Source of the DNA: Erysipelotrichaceae bacterium
GTDB lineage: Bacteria; Bacillota_I; Bacilli_A; Erysipelotrichales; Erysipelotrichaceae
Direction of reading: 5' to 3'
Length of the DNA: 64,000 nt
NCBI GenBank assembly: GCA_015058875.1
Contig: SVBN01000002.1
Location: forward strand, 1 to 64,000
The translations under genes were made by a program, and so were the position numbers. Each line of letters starts with the position of its first letter. Position 1 is the first letter of the stretch. Shown in pieces: positions 18,459 to 27,794 of the stretch. Below the pieces are notes generated by a model, which saw nothing but the letters and a program-made list of their open reading frames with translations, was not told where the DNA came from and did not search any database.

Positions 18459-19430
18459 ATGAGACGCAGAAGATCAGGTAATAATTTCTGGATATTTTTC
18501 CTTTTGTTTATATTCTTTGCCTCAGACGGTGTGATTCCGCTGCTGTTTATCTCCGCCGCACTTGTTTTCTTTATGATGAAAGCAGTGAATGCGGGAAAAG
18601 AGAGAGAAGAGCAGACATATACATACAGCCATGCAAGACCTGCACGTACCGAAACCCATACGAGCGACGAGCTGACTTCGGTATATGAATATCTTCGCCG
18701 GCATTTCTCCAGGAAGAGAATTATGGATATGCCCAACGGAATCGATCTGGTACTGCGGACAAAGACCTATAAATCCCTCAGCAACCTCGACGTATACCGC
18801 AACGGCAGGAGAGTCGGAACTCTGAGTGAATTCCGCCGCCGCTACAACGACATGTATGAACAGATCATCGATACGCTGGTATCCATGGCTGCCAATGATA
18901 CGGCTCAGACGCCGGTCGTTGCCGAGGCGGAAGTTGTCCGTCCGAAGGAAGAAGTAAAGCCGGTTGTACAGGAAGAAAAGAAAGATCCTTCCAAACGGGA
19001 TGCGGATTACTATATCGATGTAATCAACAATCTGAATAACGATATCCCCGATGAGGAGATTTCCAACGGACTGTACGAGACGGCCGCACTTCTGAAGCAG
19101 ATCAAATTCTTTGAAGAGAAATTCCCGGACAGCCGTTCGAAGCTGGACAAGCTGTATTCGCACTATCTGCCGATTCTGACCAGAATCCTCCAGCAGTATT
19201 CCCTGCTTCAGGTGGCGAAGACAGATCCGAGCTATGAATCCACATATGAAGATCTGAAAAAGACAATCAGCCTGATCAATCAGGCAATGCAGACAATTAT
19301 TTCTTCAATGACGGACAATGACTTTATCAATCTGTCCGCTGATATGTCCACGCTGGAGGCAGTGCTCCAGAAGGACGGACTGACCGGAGACAGCGATATT
19401 TCTCAGGCAATGAACGGGAGGAGATGGTAA
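18459..19430 (+). CDS. XpaC-like (5-bromo-4-chloroindolyl phosphate hydrolysis family) membrane protein
   Basis: N-terminal TM hairpin; C-terminal helical region FEEKFPDSRSKLDKLYSHYLPILTRILQQYSLL resembles XpaC/YaaN-operon proteins. Confidence 0.65.
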   Translation: MRRRRSGNNFWIFFLLFIFFASDGVIPLLFISAALVFFMMKAVNAGKEREEQTYTYSHARPARTETHTSDELTSVYEYLRRHFSRKRIMDMPNGIDLVLRTKTYKSLSNLDVYRNGRRVGTLSEFRRRYNDMYEQIIDTLVSMAANDTAQTPVVAEAEVVRPKEEVKPVVQEEKKDPSKRDADYYIDVINNLNNDIPDEEISNGLYETAALLKQIKFFEEKFPDSRSKLDKLYSHYLPILTRILQQYSLLQVAKTDPSYESTYEDLKKTISLINQAMQTIISSMTDNDFINLSADMSTLEAVLQKDGLTGDSDISQAMNGRRW

Positions 19431-19433
19431 TCC

Positions 19434-21569
19434 ATGGCAGACCGCAGAGAAACAGAAAAAGAACGGCTGATGCGTGAAATCCTGTATAAGGACCGCACTT
19501 CGAAGCCGTCATCTTCCTCTTCGATTGAACTGACCACAGGCGACGGCAAAACATCCTATGTCAAATCACCGACCATGGCAGATGACATCATGAAGCGTGC
19601 GGATGATACGCTGAGCGCTCTGAAGGATGTTCTGAAGCGCCAGCAGAAGGATCTGGACGACCTGTCCAAAGTGGAACATGTCGATCTGTCACCCGGACTG
19701 GATGATATGAAAAAGCTCCAGGAAGAGATCGCCAGGGATTATGGCGTCAGCCTGGATGAAGTAAAGATTCCGGATATGCCCGAGGAGCCCGAAACAATCG
19801 AGCCTGCGGACAGCGCCGCTCTGTTCAGGGATGTACTGAAGGACATGGAGGACTGGATCGTCGGACAGGATGATCAGCTGCGGGAAATGTGCAACGCATT
19901 CCGCCGTCCTTATGTTATGGGACAGGAAAAAGGCCGTGCGAAAAATGTCATTCTGATCAGCGGTCCGGCCGGTTCCGGAAAGCATGCAATGGTCAAGGCA
20001 ATGGCGAAGAGCCTGCATGAGCGCAAGGTTTTTGCCAGCGATGAAGTATATACGGTTGATATGAGCCTGTATCAGTCCGGTTCACAGGAACAGATTTTCC
20101 TGCAGGATATTTACCGTGATCTGCAGGGCAGCGGATCCGTGATTGTCTTTGAAAACTTTGAAGTCGGATTTCCTTCCTTCCTGAGAATGATCGATTCTCT
20201 GGTATGTGAGGGAAAAGTGGTGCTGTCCAAGCGTTATGTTCTGAACAAGGGCATTCTGGTGGAAAATCAGACCGGCCTTGTCAAGGAAGCGGTTGATTCC
20301 CTGAGTGCAGACGGCAAGTATCTTGTCTTCCTGACAACAAAGGGAACATCTGCCGTACAGAATGCATTCGGTGCTGACTTCCTGTACCACGTGCTGGATA
20401 CGATTACGCTGAAGGCGCTGGATGAAGCAGGCATCCGTGAAGTGATCGAACATAAATCGGATGACCTGACGGAGAGATGCAGAAACAATCTGAAGCTGAA
20501 TGTTGAAATTACACAGGAGCTGAAGGACTGGATCGTTGCGCACTATGACAAGACCAAAGGCGCAGACGCAATCACGGCAATGTTTGATGACTTCTATATC
20601 TGCCTGAGCCAGGAAGTGCTTGAAAAGGGACTCGGCGCCGAAACAACGGCTGTGCTGAAAGTGGAAAATGATACTGCTGTTGCCGGAATCGTGGATGATA
20701 CGGTTTCCCTGATCCGCTCGAAAACAAGTGCGGAAGAGATTGCGGCAGTCAATGCCGAACTGGATCAGATCGTCGGTCTGGAACAGGTCAAGGATTACAT
20801 CCGCTCCCTGGAATCGCACATTCAGATGCAGGCGCTGCGCAGACAGCAGGGCATGAAGGTCAGCGAAGTATCCAAGCATATGATCTTTACAGGAAATCCC
20901 GGTACCGGCAAGACAACGATTGCCCGTCTGATTTCCCGCTATATGAAAGCCATCGGCGCACTGAGCCGCGGGCAGCTGGTTGAAGTGACAAGGGCTGATC
21001 TTGTCGCCCAGTATGTCGGCCAGACCGCACCGCTGACTATGTCGGTCATCAAGTCCGCAATCGGCGGCGTCCTGTTTATCGACGAAGCTTACTCCCTGTA
21101 CAGAGGTAAGGATGACTCCTTCGGACTGGAGTGCATTGACACGATCGTCAAGGCAATGGAAGACAACAGAGATGATCTGATTGTCATTCTGGCCGGATAC
21201 AGCCGTGAAATGTCTGTGTTCCTCGAATCCAACAGCGGTCTGAAATCCCGCTTCCCGAATACGATTGAATTCAAGGATTACACCGGAGAAGAACTCTATG
21301 CGATTGCAAAGATCCAGGCGAAGTCCAAGGGATATGTCATTGCGGAAGGCGCCGAAGAGGAACTGACGGATTACTTCGATGAAGTGCAGTCCATCAACGC
21401 CGCGGAAGCAGGCAACGGACGTCTTGCAAGAAATGTCATCGAAGATGCGATTCTGAGACAGTCCCGCCGTCTGGTACATCATCCGGATGAGAAGATGGAT
21501 GAGCTGAAACTGGAAGACTTTGATCTTACAGTCAAAGTGTCTCCGCCGAAAAATAACGGTCTGTTCTGA
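19434..21569 (+). CDS. Dual AAA+ ATPase; second domain CbxX/CfqX (SpoVK)-like
   Basis: Second domain Walker A FTGNPGTGKTTIARL and Walker B GVLFIDEAYSLYRG. First domain has GPAGSGKH and VIVFENFE. Confidence 0.88.
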   Translation: MADRRETEKERLMREILYKDRTSKPSSSSSIELTTGDGKTSYVKSPTMADDIMKRADDTLSALKDVLKRQQKDLDDLSKVEHVDLSPGLDDMKKLQEEIARDYGVSLDEVKIPDMPEEPETIEPADSAALFRDVLKDMEDWIVGQDDQLREMCNAFRRPYVMGQEKGRAKNVILISGPAGSGKHAMVKAMAKSLHERKVFASDEVYTVDMSLYQSGSQEQIFLQDIYRDLQGSGSVIVFENFEVGFPSFLRMIDSLVCEGKVVLSKRYVLNKGILVENQTGLVKEAVDSLSADGKYLVFLTTKGTSAVQNAFGADFLYHVLDTITLKALDEAGIREVIEHKSDDLTERCRNNLKLNVEITQELKDWIVAHYDKTKGADAITAMFDDFYICLSQEVLEKGLGAETTAVLKVENDTAVAGIVDDTVSLIRSKTSAEEIAAVNAELDQIVGLEQVKDYIRSLESHIQMQALRRQQGMKVSEVSKHMIFTGNPGTGKTTIARLISRYMKAIGALSRGQLVEVTRADLVAQYVGQTAPLTMSVIKSAIGGVLFIDEAYSLYRGKDDSFGLECIDTIVKAMEDNRDDLIVILAGYSREMSVFLESNSGLKSRFPNTIEFKDYTGEELYAIAKIQAKSKGYVIAEGAEEELTDYFDEVQSINAAEAGNGRLARNVIEDAILRQSRRLVHHPDEKMDELKLEDFDLTVKVSPPKNNGLF

Positions 21570-21590
21570 ACACCATATGAAATGAAAGAA

Positions 21591-21631
21591 ATGCCCTGTA
21601 TGCTGTGAGTGCATATACAGGGCATTTTATT
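21591..21631 (+). terminator. Terminator after AAA gene
   Basis: atgccctgtat...atacagggcat then TTTATT. Confidence 0.75.
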
Positions 21632-21647
21632 CTGCGAATCAATACTG

Positions 21648-21920
21648 TCAGGAAAACATATACGGATATTTCCTCATCTGCATGAAAATAATGTCTCTGA
21701 CTCTTTCTTTTTCACCGGCTGAGCAGTATGGTTCCCGGTCAAGGATCTGCTCAACTGTTTTATGGGCAAAATTGAAATACAGCTGCTGAGGGAACATGTT
21801 TTCCACAGCATCCAACTGTTCCTGAAAGGACCGGGTGATTGTTTCTGCAATCCGTTCAGAGTGCTGAAAAATAGTATAAAAACAAAAGAAAACATACTTA
21901 AAAATAGTACTTTCAATCAT
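21648..21920 (-). pseudogene. Small ORF or remnant (about 90 aa, regulator C-terminus-like)
   Basis: MIESTIFKYVFFCFYTIFQHSERIAETITRSFQEQLDAVENMFPQQLYFNFAHKTVEQILDREPYC..., helical and plausible as protein, but with no clear RBS or full domain. Confidence 0.3.
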
Positions 21921-22057
21921 AATCAACACATGCAGAAAATGAAATTTACTGTTTTCATCCGGTTTCCCGTAAAACGAATACCGCAGGCATGCATAACAGC
22001 CGCAAAACGTCCGGTTTTCTGATACGATTTCTCTGTGAATAAGGGGATTAAGCAAAT

Positions 22058-22873
22058 ATGAAAGAACAGATCAGACTGATTCTTGCGGATATAGACGGAA
22101 CACTGCTGAACAGCAGTCATGAGGTAACAGAACTGACAGGGAAGGCAATCGGGAAGCTGAAGGACAGGGGCATCCTGTTCGGCATTGCGACCGGACGGTC
22201 TCCGTATGCCGTGAAGAAACTGCTTCCGGAATGGGGACTGGAAAACGATACCGCGCTGATCATGGGATTCAACGGCGGCAGCGTCATGGATATGCGCACC
22301 GGAGAAATGACCTCCGTGCTCAGACTCAGCGGCAGGGCGATCCCGCAGATTCAGAAGGATCTGGAAGGATTTGACTATAATATCGGCATGTATGAAGGCG
22401 AGACATTCAAAGCGCTGATTGATGATGAGCGGGCAAGAAGGATCGCTCACAGCAACCGTTTTACATTCATTCAGGATGATTTCTCGGGATATATCGGTCA
22501 GGAACTGGGAAAACTGCTGGTCATAGCCGCAAAGGAAGAAATGGACCGGATTGTGAAGCATTATGAAACGCTTCCGCCTTCGGATCTGTACCATACCTTC
22601 CGCTCGGCACCGATCCTGCTGGAATGCGTTAATCCGGAACTGTCAAAGTCCAGGGGCATACAGCTGATGCTGGAACATATGGACCTGAAGCCGGTAGAAC
22701 TGATGACATTCGGAGACGCAATGAATGATTTTGATATGATCCGGGATTATACCGGCGTGGCAATGGCCAACGGCGATGAACGGGTGAAGGCGGTGGCTTC
22801 CTATGTCACCCTGTCCAACGATGAGGATGGGATCGGCGTCTTTCTGAATGAATACTTCGGACTGGAGGAATAG
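22058..22873 (+). CDS. Cof-type HAD-IIB family hydrolase
   Basis: LILADIDGTLLNSSHEVTE, GIATGRSPY, ELMTFGDAMNDFDMI, GVAMANGDERVKAVASYVT. Confidence 0.94.
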   Translation: MKEQIRLILADIDGTLLNSSHEVTELTGKAIGKLKDRGILFGIATGRSPYAVKKLLPEWGLENDTALIMGFNGGSVMDMRTGEMTSVLRLSGRAIPQIQKDLEGFDYNIGMYEGETFKALIDDERARRIAHSNRFTFIQDDFSGYIGQELGKLLVIAAKEEMDRIVKHYETLPPSDLYHTFRSAPILLECVNPELSKSRGIQLMLEHMDLKPVELMTFGDAMNDFDMIRDYTGVAMANGDERVKAVASYVTLSNDEDGIGVFLNEYFGLEE

Positions 22874-22886
22874 AAAGATCCGGTTT

Positions 22887-23603
22887 ATGACAGAACAGGA
22901 AGAATTGGGGATTGTCGGGAATGCCCTGCAGGTGCTGAGCCGGTGGGTTGAGGATACCGGTGCCTGGATGAGACGCTATGAAGCGGAACCCTCCCTGTAC
23001 CGTGTTTCAAAGATCGGCGCATACCGCAGCTGCATCCTGACCATGTATGAATCGGGCGTACGCCAGCTGATCCAGCTGGTATTTGAAGGAGACACGGTGA
23101 TCTCGGACTGTGCGGCATATTTTGTGAATGACAGCGATCTCTTTGATGAGAAGACGGCATCTTTTCTGGAAGAGGAAAGCGACTGGCTGTATTGGGAGTC
23201 GGAGATTGTCCGGCAGGAAGCCGATCCCTTGGAACCATACGCCGGCCTGCTGTATACCAATGCCTATACAACCCGGTCTTACCGCAGAAGAGGGCTGTTC
23301 CGGAACATGATGAAACTGATGGAAGAATATGCTTCGGAAAATACCGACCGCAGCCATCTGTATTCTGTGATTTCTCTGGATCCGGATGTGGCATGTTACG
23401 GGCCGGATAAAACCGATGAACCGTATTACTACAGCATGAAGGATGAACCCGTACGTCTGCTCAACGCGGAAATTATAAAAAAGGTGGGCTATCAGCCGCT
23501 GAAACTGGAAACGGATGAAGCGGTGGAAGACGGATCCATTCTGTGGTTTGCCCTGAGAAAAGTGACATATCTGACATATGAAGGAGGCAGCTATGTATTT
23601 TGA
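22887..23603 (+). CDS. GNAT-type acetyltransferase-like protein
   Basis: LYTNAYTTRSYRRRGLFRNMMKLMEEYA resembles GNAT motif A. Start at MTEQEELG. Confidence 0.65.
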   Translation: MTEQEELGIVGNALQVLSRWVEDTGAWMRRYEAEPSLYRVSKIGAYRSCILTMYESGVRQLIQLVFEGDTVISDCAAYFVNDSDLFDEKTASFLEEESDWLYWESEIVRQEADPLEPYAGLLYTNAYTTRSYRRRGLFRNMMKLMEEYASENTDRSHLYSVISLDPDVACYGPDKTDEPYYYSMKDEPVRLLNAEIIKKVGYQPLKLETDEAVEDGSILWFALRKVTYLTYEGGSYVF

Positions 23604-25209
23604 TGAACTTTATCAGCCGTATGCATCCAACCGTTATTGTATTACCGCAAAAAACGGAATGGTTGCGACCGGTTCGAACCTTGCCAGCGCCGCCGGGCTT
23701 GAAGTCCTGATGAAAGGCGGCAATGCGGTAGATGCGGCGGTAGCGACCGCCGCAGCACTGACGGTTGTGGAACCGACAGCCAACGGCCTCGGTGCCGACT
23801 CATTTGCGCTTGTATGGATGAAAGATCAGCTGTACGGACTGAATTCCTCCGGTTATGCGCCTTCCGGAATTACCCGTGAGGATGTGCTGAAAAACAATCC
23901 GGACGGAAAGATGCCGACGCACGGCTGGACACCGGTCATGGTACCGGGGGCCGTCAAGGCATGGCCGACGCTGGTGAAGCGCTTCGGAAGGCTTTCACTG
24001 AAGGAAGATCTTGCGCCGGCGATCCGCTATGCGGAGGAAGGATATCCGCTGGGACCGATGCTTGCAAAAATGTGGGAGAGATCCGTCGGTATCTTCCATA
24101 AGCGGTTTGACGGAAAGCCGGAATATGATGAGTGGTTCCGTACTTTTACAAAAGACGGAGAATCCTATCACTTCGGTGAGATGGTACGTCTGCCGAATCA
24201 CGCCAGAACGCTGCGGCTGATTGCGGAGACAGACGGCGATGCATTCTATAAGGGAGAGATTGCCGGACAGCTGATACGGCAGTCGGAACGCGACGGACAC
24301 GGATACTTCCGCTATGAAGACCTGGCTTCCTATGAATCACAATGGGTGGATCCGATATCCGTGAATTACCGCGGATATGATGTCTGGGAGATTCCGCCGA
24401 ACGGACAGGGCATTACGGCGCTGATAGCACTGAATATCCTGAAGGAATTTGAATTCCCGGAAAAGGAATCCGTCGAAACATATCATAAGCAGATTGAGGC
24501 GATGAAAATTGCCTTTGCGGACACAAAGCATTATGTGACCGATCCGCGGAAGATGACGGTGGATTATCATGACTTCCTGCGGCCGGAATACGGTGCGATG
24601 CGGGCAAAGGAAATCACAGGAACAGCCGGGCTGCCTTCCTTTACGGAGCCACCGAAGAGCGGAACCGTATATATGTGCACGGCGGACGGGGAAGGAAATA
24701 TGGTTTCCCTGATCCAGTCGAATTACATGGGATTCGGCTCCGGCATCGTGCTGGAAGGATATGGCGTCGGACTGCAGAACAGAGGCGCCGACTTCTCGCT
24801 GAATCCTGAGGATGCCAATGTGCTGGAACCGCTGAAGAAGTCCTACCATACGATTATCCCGGGCTTCCTGACAAAAGACGGAAAGGCTGTCGGACCGTTC
24901 GGCGTCATGGGCGGATATATGCAGCCGCAGGGACATGTCCAGGTGGTCATGAACACGGTGGATTTCCATCTGAATCCGCAGATGGCACTGGACGCCCCGA
25001 GATGGCAGTGGATGAAAGACAAGACGGTTTCTGTAGAATCCTCTTTCTCCAACCAGATCGCCCAGCAGCTTGCGGCCAGAGGACATGATATCTCGGTGGC
25101 ACTGAACAGCTCCGGCTTCGGACGCGGTCAGATGATTGTGCGTCTGGACAACGGGGTGCTCGTTGGCGGAACGGAAAGCCGCACCGATTCCAATATCGCC
25201 TGTTACTGA
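23593..25209 (+). CDS. ggt: Gamma-glutamyltransferase family protein, no signal peptide
   Basis: GMVATGSNLASAAGLEVLMKGGNAVDAAVATAAALTVVEPTANGLGAD, GNMVSLIQSNYMGFGSGI, GVMGGYMQPQGHVQVVMN. Confidence 0.92.
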   Translation: MYFDELYQPYASNRYCITAKNGMVATGSNLASAAGLEVLMKGGNAVDAAVATAAALTVVEPTANGLGADSFALVWMKDQLYGLNSSGYAPSGITREDVLKNNPDGKMPTHGWTPVMVPGAVKAWPTLVKRFGRLSLKEDLAPAIRYAEEGYPLGPMLAKMWERSVGIFHKRFDGKPEYDEWFRTFTKDGESYHFGEMVRLPNHARTLRLIAETDGDAFYKGEIAGQLIRQSERDGHGYFRYEDLASYESQWVDPISVNYRGYDVWEIPPNGQGITALIALNILKEFEFPEKESVETYHKQIEAMKIAFADTKHYVTDPRKMTVDYHDFLRPEYGAMRAKEITGTAGLPSFTEPPKSGTVYMCTADGEGNMVSLIQSNYMGFGSGIVLEGYGVGLQNRGADFSLNPEDANVLEPLKKSYHTIIPGFLTKDGKAVGPFGVMGGYMQPQGHVQVVMNTVDFHLNPQMALDAPRWQWMKDKTVSVESSFSNQIAQQLAARGHDISVALNSSGFGRGQMIVRLDNGVLVGGTESRTDSNIACY

Positions 25210-25216
25210 TATACAA

Positions 25217-25244
25217 AAAACGTTCAGGATCTCCTGAGCGTTTT
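25217..25244. terminator. Bidirectional terminator between convergent ggt and helicase genes
   Basis: aaaacgttcagga-tc-tcctgagcgtttt. Confidence 0.8.
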
Positions 25245-27643
25245 CAATAGGGCAGGTCACTGCCGTTATAGCAGTCATAGCAGAGATTGAACGGATAATT
25301 CCAGGGGAGCGCCTTCCCGCATCTTCTGCATTTTTTCGGCGTCAGTTTCTGTTCGGAAAGTATCTGCATGATTCTGGAAGACAGGCTCTGGCGGATATCT
25401 GAGATCTCTTCACAGATCTCTTTGTCTCCGGTAATTCTGCGGCTGTACCCATACAGCAGATCCATGCGCCGGTATTCCAGTTCCAGCTCCTGAATATCGC
25501 CGTGCACGGCAGTGTAGCGTCCGTGCTCCATATAGCCCTGCAGCGGGCAGTGCGTTCCTTCCGCTTCATGGCGGACAAAATCCATCCACGTATCCCAGAG
25601 CTCCGAGGTGCGGATATCAAACGGGATCATGACGAGCTGATAGATCAGTTCCTTGTCGGACAGATGTGCCTCCGCGGCTTTTGCCAGATCAATCTGATCG
25701 TCGATATCGCCTTTGAGCAGCTCTTCCAGCACTTCCATGTTTTTCCATCTCTCCAGTGTTTCCGAAAGCGGGCAGTCCAGCTTCAGCAGGATGTCCGGAA
25801 AGGAAATATATGCCTTCTGGATCTTCTTCGGTTCCGAATGGAACAGCTTCCGGAAACGCTTCCGCTCTGAGGCGACGGTCACATATCCGGTTTCATAGAG
25901 GCCTTTCCGCCCGGCTCTTCCGGCAATCTGGAGAATCTCGGACGTTGTCAGAAACCGTTTCGCGTAGCCGTCGAACTTCTGCATTTCGAGAAAGACAATT
26001 CTCTGGATCGGCAGATTCATGCCCATGCCGATGGCGTCGGTTGCGACCAGTATATCGGTTTCTCCCTCCGCAAACCGGCGGGCTTCATTGTGGCGGACAT
26101 CGTACGGCAGTGCTCCGTAGATGATGGATACGGATCTGCCCATTCTCTGCAGTTCTGCGGCAACCGCATGCACATTTCTGCGGGAGAAGACGATCAGCGC
26201 ATCTCCCTTCCGGGCATCTTTGAGATTGCTGTCGAAGAACGTATCTTCAGGAATCAGCGGAGTAAAGCGTTCATGATGAACTACGGTATATTCATCATTG
26301 CAGTCTTCGATGATCCGGATCAGAAGGTCCAATGCTTCCGGAGCCGTGCATACCTGGATTTCATCCGCATACAGGCCGTACATCGCGGCGGACCATGATC
26401 CGCCGCGGGAACGGTCGCCGATCATCTGCGCTTCATCAATGACGGCGCATTCGTAGTGATATGACGTATTCAGCATCTCAATGGTCGAGGCGGTGAAGGC
26501 GGAACCTTCTTCCCGGATCTCTTCCTCGCCGGTGAGCATCGTGCAGCTGCCGGCCAGATTCCGGATGTTTTCATACTGTTCATATGCCATCAGTCTGAGC
26601 GGTGCCAGATAGATGCCTCTTGCGGTCTGCACCATGCGCCGGACGGCATCATACGTCTTTCCGGAATTGGTCGGACCGACATGAATGACGAACCGGCGGT
26701 GAATGCCTCTGGCCAGCGGAAACATATCGATATAACGCTCGGGTATCGTTTCGAGAATCGTATTGCGCAGCCGCTCTTCCCGTGCTTCATGTTCCTCATA
26801 TTCCTGCTTTACCCGGCGATACATCTTGTTTCGTGATACCAGGTCCGTTACCTTGTGTTCCGTGTAATGAGCGAGGATACGGTCGATCAGACCGGACGGG
26901 ATATCGGACTGCAGGATTGCATCATACAGACCGTGCCTGCCCTCCTGATCCAGATGCGGCAGGTCCGGAATATGGCTGAGCATCCATCCGGTCATATATT
27001 CCGCATACAGTGTATCGATATAGGTATACTCGCCTTTGACATGCAGGAACCGGGCAATATTGAACAGCAGGTTCATCTGTTCGTGAAACATGGGAAAGCA
27101 GTCGATGTTCAGCCTGACCGGCTGCATCGGCCGGGACGGCCAGCCGTTGGGCTCCTGATAACAGTACAGGGTCTGGTAACGGAAGCCGCGGTCGGCAGAA
27201 TAAAAGATCTCTTTGAGAATCTGAGGGGACTGTTCCGAGTAGACCCGGTTCACAAGCTCCCCGGCGGTTTTCAGAAATTCCTTCCGTTTCTTCCGCTTCA
27301 CAGCATAAACGTAATGCTCATATCCGCGGATCTGTCTTCCGCTGATCAGATCGTTTTCAATGAATGCCCGGAAAGAATCATATTCATTCCGGATCTTTTC
27401 ACTCTGTTCTTCCAGGGGAAGAAAGAGATATTTCATGCTTTCCGTTTCCTGAAAAAACTGATCCAGCTTCTGCGCATATTCTTCCGAAGCCGCATATTTT
27501 CGTGCCTTTTCCCTGGACGGGATTTTGCCGAATTTCTGCCTGACAAAACTGTCGCGCAGTTTCCGTGACTCTTCTTTCCTGAGAATTGCCAGATAAGTCT
27601 GATATACGGTTTCTTCTGTTATTTTTGAGGATGTGTGACTCAT
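25244..27643 (-). CDS. SUV3-like (SUPV3L1-type) DEAH/DExH RNA helicase with C-terminal zinc ribbon
   Basis: HVGPTNSGKTYDAVRRM, GIYLAPLRLMAYEQYENI, VIDEAQMIGD, VATDAIGMGMNLPIQRIVF, QIAGRAGRKG; C-term CRRCGKALPWNYPFNLCYDC. Start at MSHTSSKI with RBS ggaggatcc. Confidence 0.9.
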   Translation of the reverse strand: MSHTSSKITEETVYQTYLAILRKEESRKLRDSFVRQKFGKIPSREKARKYAASEEYAQKLDQFFQETESMKYLFLPLEEQSEKIRNEYDSFRAFIENDLISGRQIRGYEHYVYAVKRKKRKEFLKTAGELVNRVYSEQSPQILKEIFYSADRGFRYQTLYCYQEPNGWPSRPMQPVRLNIDCFPMFHEQMNLLFNIARFLHVKGEYTYIDTLYAEYMTGWMLSHIPDLPHLDQEGRHGLYDAILQSDIPSGLIDRILAHYTEHKVTDLVSRNKMYRRVKQEYEEHEAREERLRNTILETIPERYIDMFPLARGIHRRFVIHVGPTNSGKTYDAVRRMVQTARGIYLAPLRLMAYEQYENIRNLAGSCTMLTGEEEIREEGSAFTASTIEMLNTSYHYECAVIDEAQMIGDRSRGGSWSAAMYGLYADEIQVCTAPEALDLLIRIIEDCNDEYTVVHHERFTPLIPEDTFFDSNLKDARKGDALIVFSRRNVHAVAAELQRMGRSVSIIYGALPYDVRHNEARRFAEGETDILVATDAIGMGMNLPIQRIVFLEMQKFDGYAKRFLTTSEILQIAGRAGRKGLYETGYVTVASERKRFRKLFHSEPKKIQKAYISFPDILLKLDCPLSETLERWKNMEVLEELLKGDIDDQIDLAKAAEAHLSDKELIYQLVMIPFDIRTSELWDTWMDFVRHEAEGTHCPLQGYMEHGRYTAVHGDIQELELEYRRMDLLYGYSRRITGDKEICEEISDIRQSLSSRIMQILSEQKLTPKKCRRCGKALPWNYPFNLCYDCYNGSDLPY

Positions 27644-27676
27644 GGATCCTCCTTCCGTCTGTTTATAATATACGCA

Positions 27677-27710
27677 TTTTTTCTGCATTTCCCGTGAAAT
27701 GCAGAAAAAA
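27677..27710. promoter_or_regulatory. Perfect 15-bp-stem palindrome in divergent intergenic region
   Basis: ttttttctgcatttc-ccgt-gaaatgcagaaaaaa. Confidence 0.8.
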
Positions 27711-27794
27711 ACAGAATTCTTTCGAAGCCGGGAATGATAATTGTTCACTTATATTTTTGGGAATGATAAACTACAACAGTAACAGGGGTGTTTT

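Noticed and set aside
20082-21614. 510-aa ORF on minus strand
   Set aside because: Entirely antisense to the AAA ATPase; same compositional artefact.
25244-27643. SUV3-like helicase as an antiphage helicase
   Set aside because: Stand-alone gene with no nuclease or effector partner; housekeeping RNA metabolism is more likely.
27720-27775. Fur/PerR-type box
   Set aside because: GATAAT-like elements are present, but there is no 7-1-7 inverted repeat; they are direct repeats instead.
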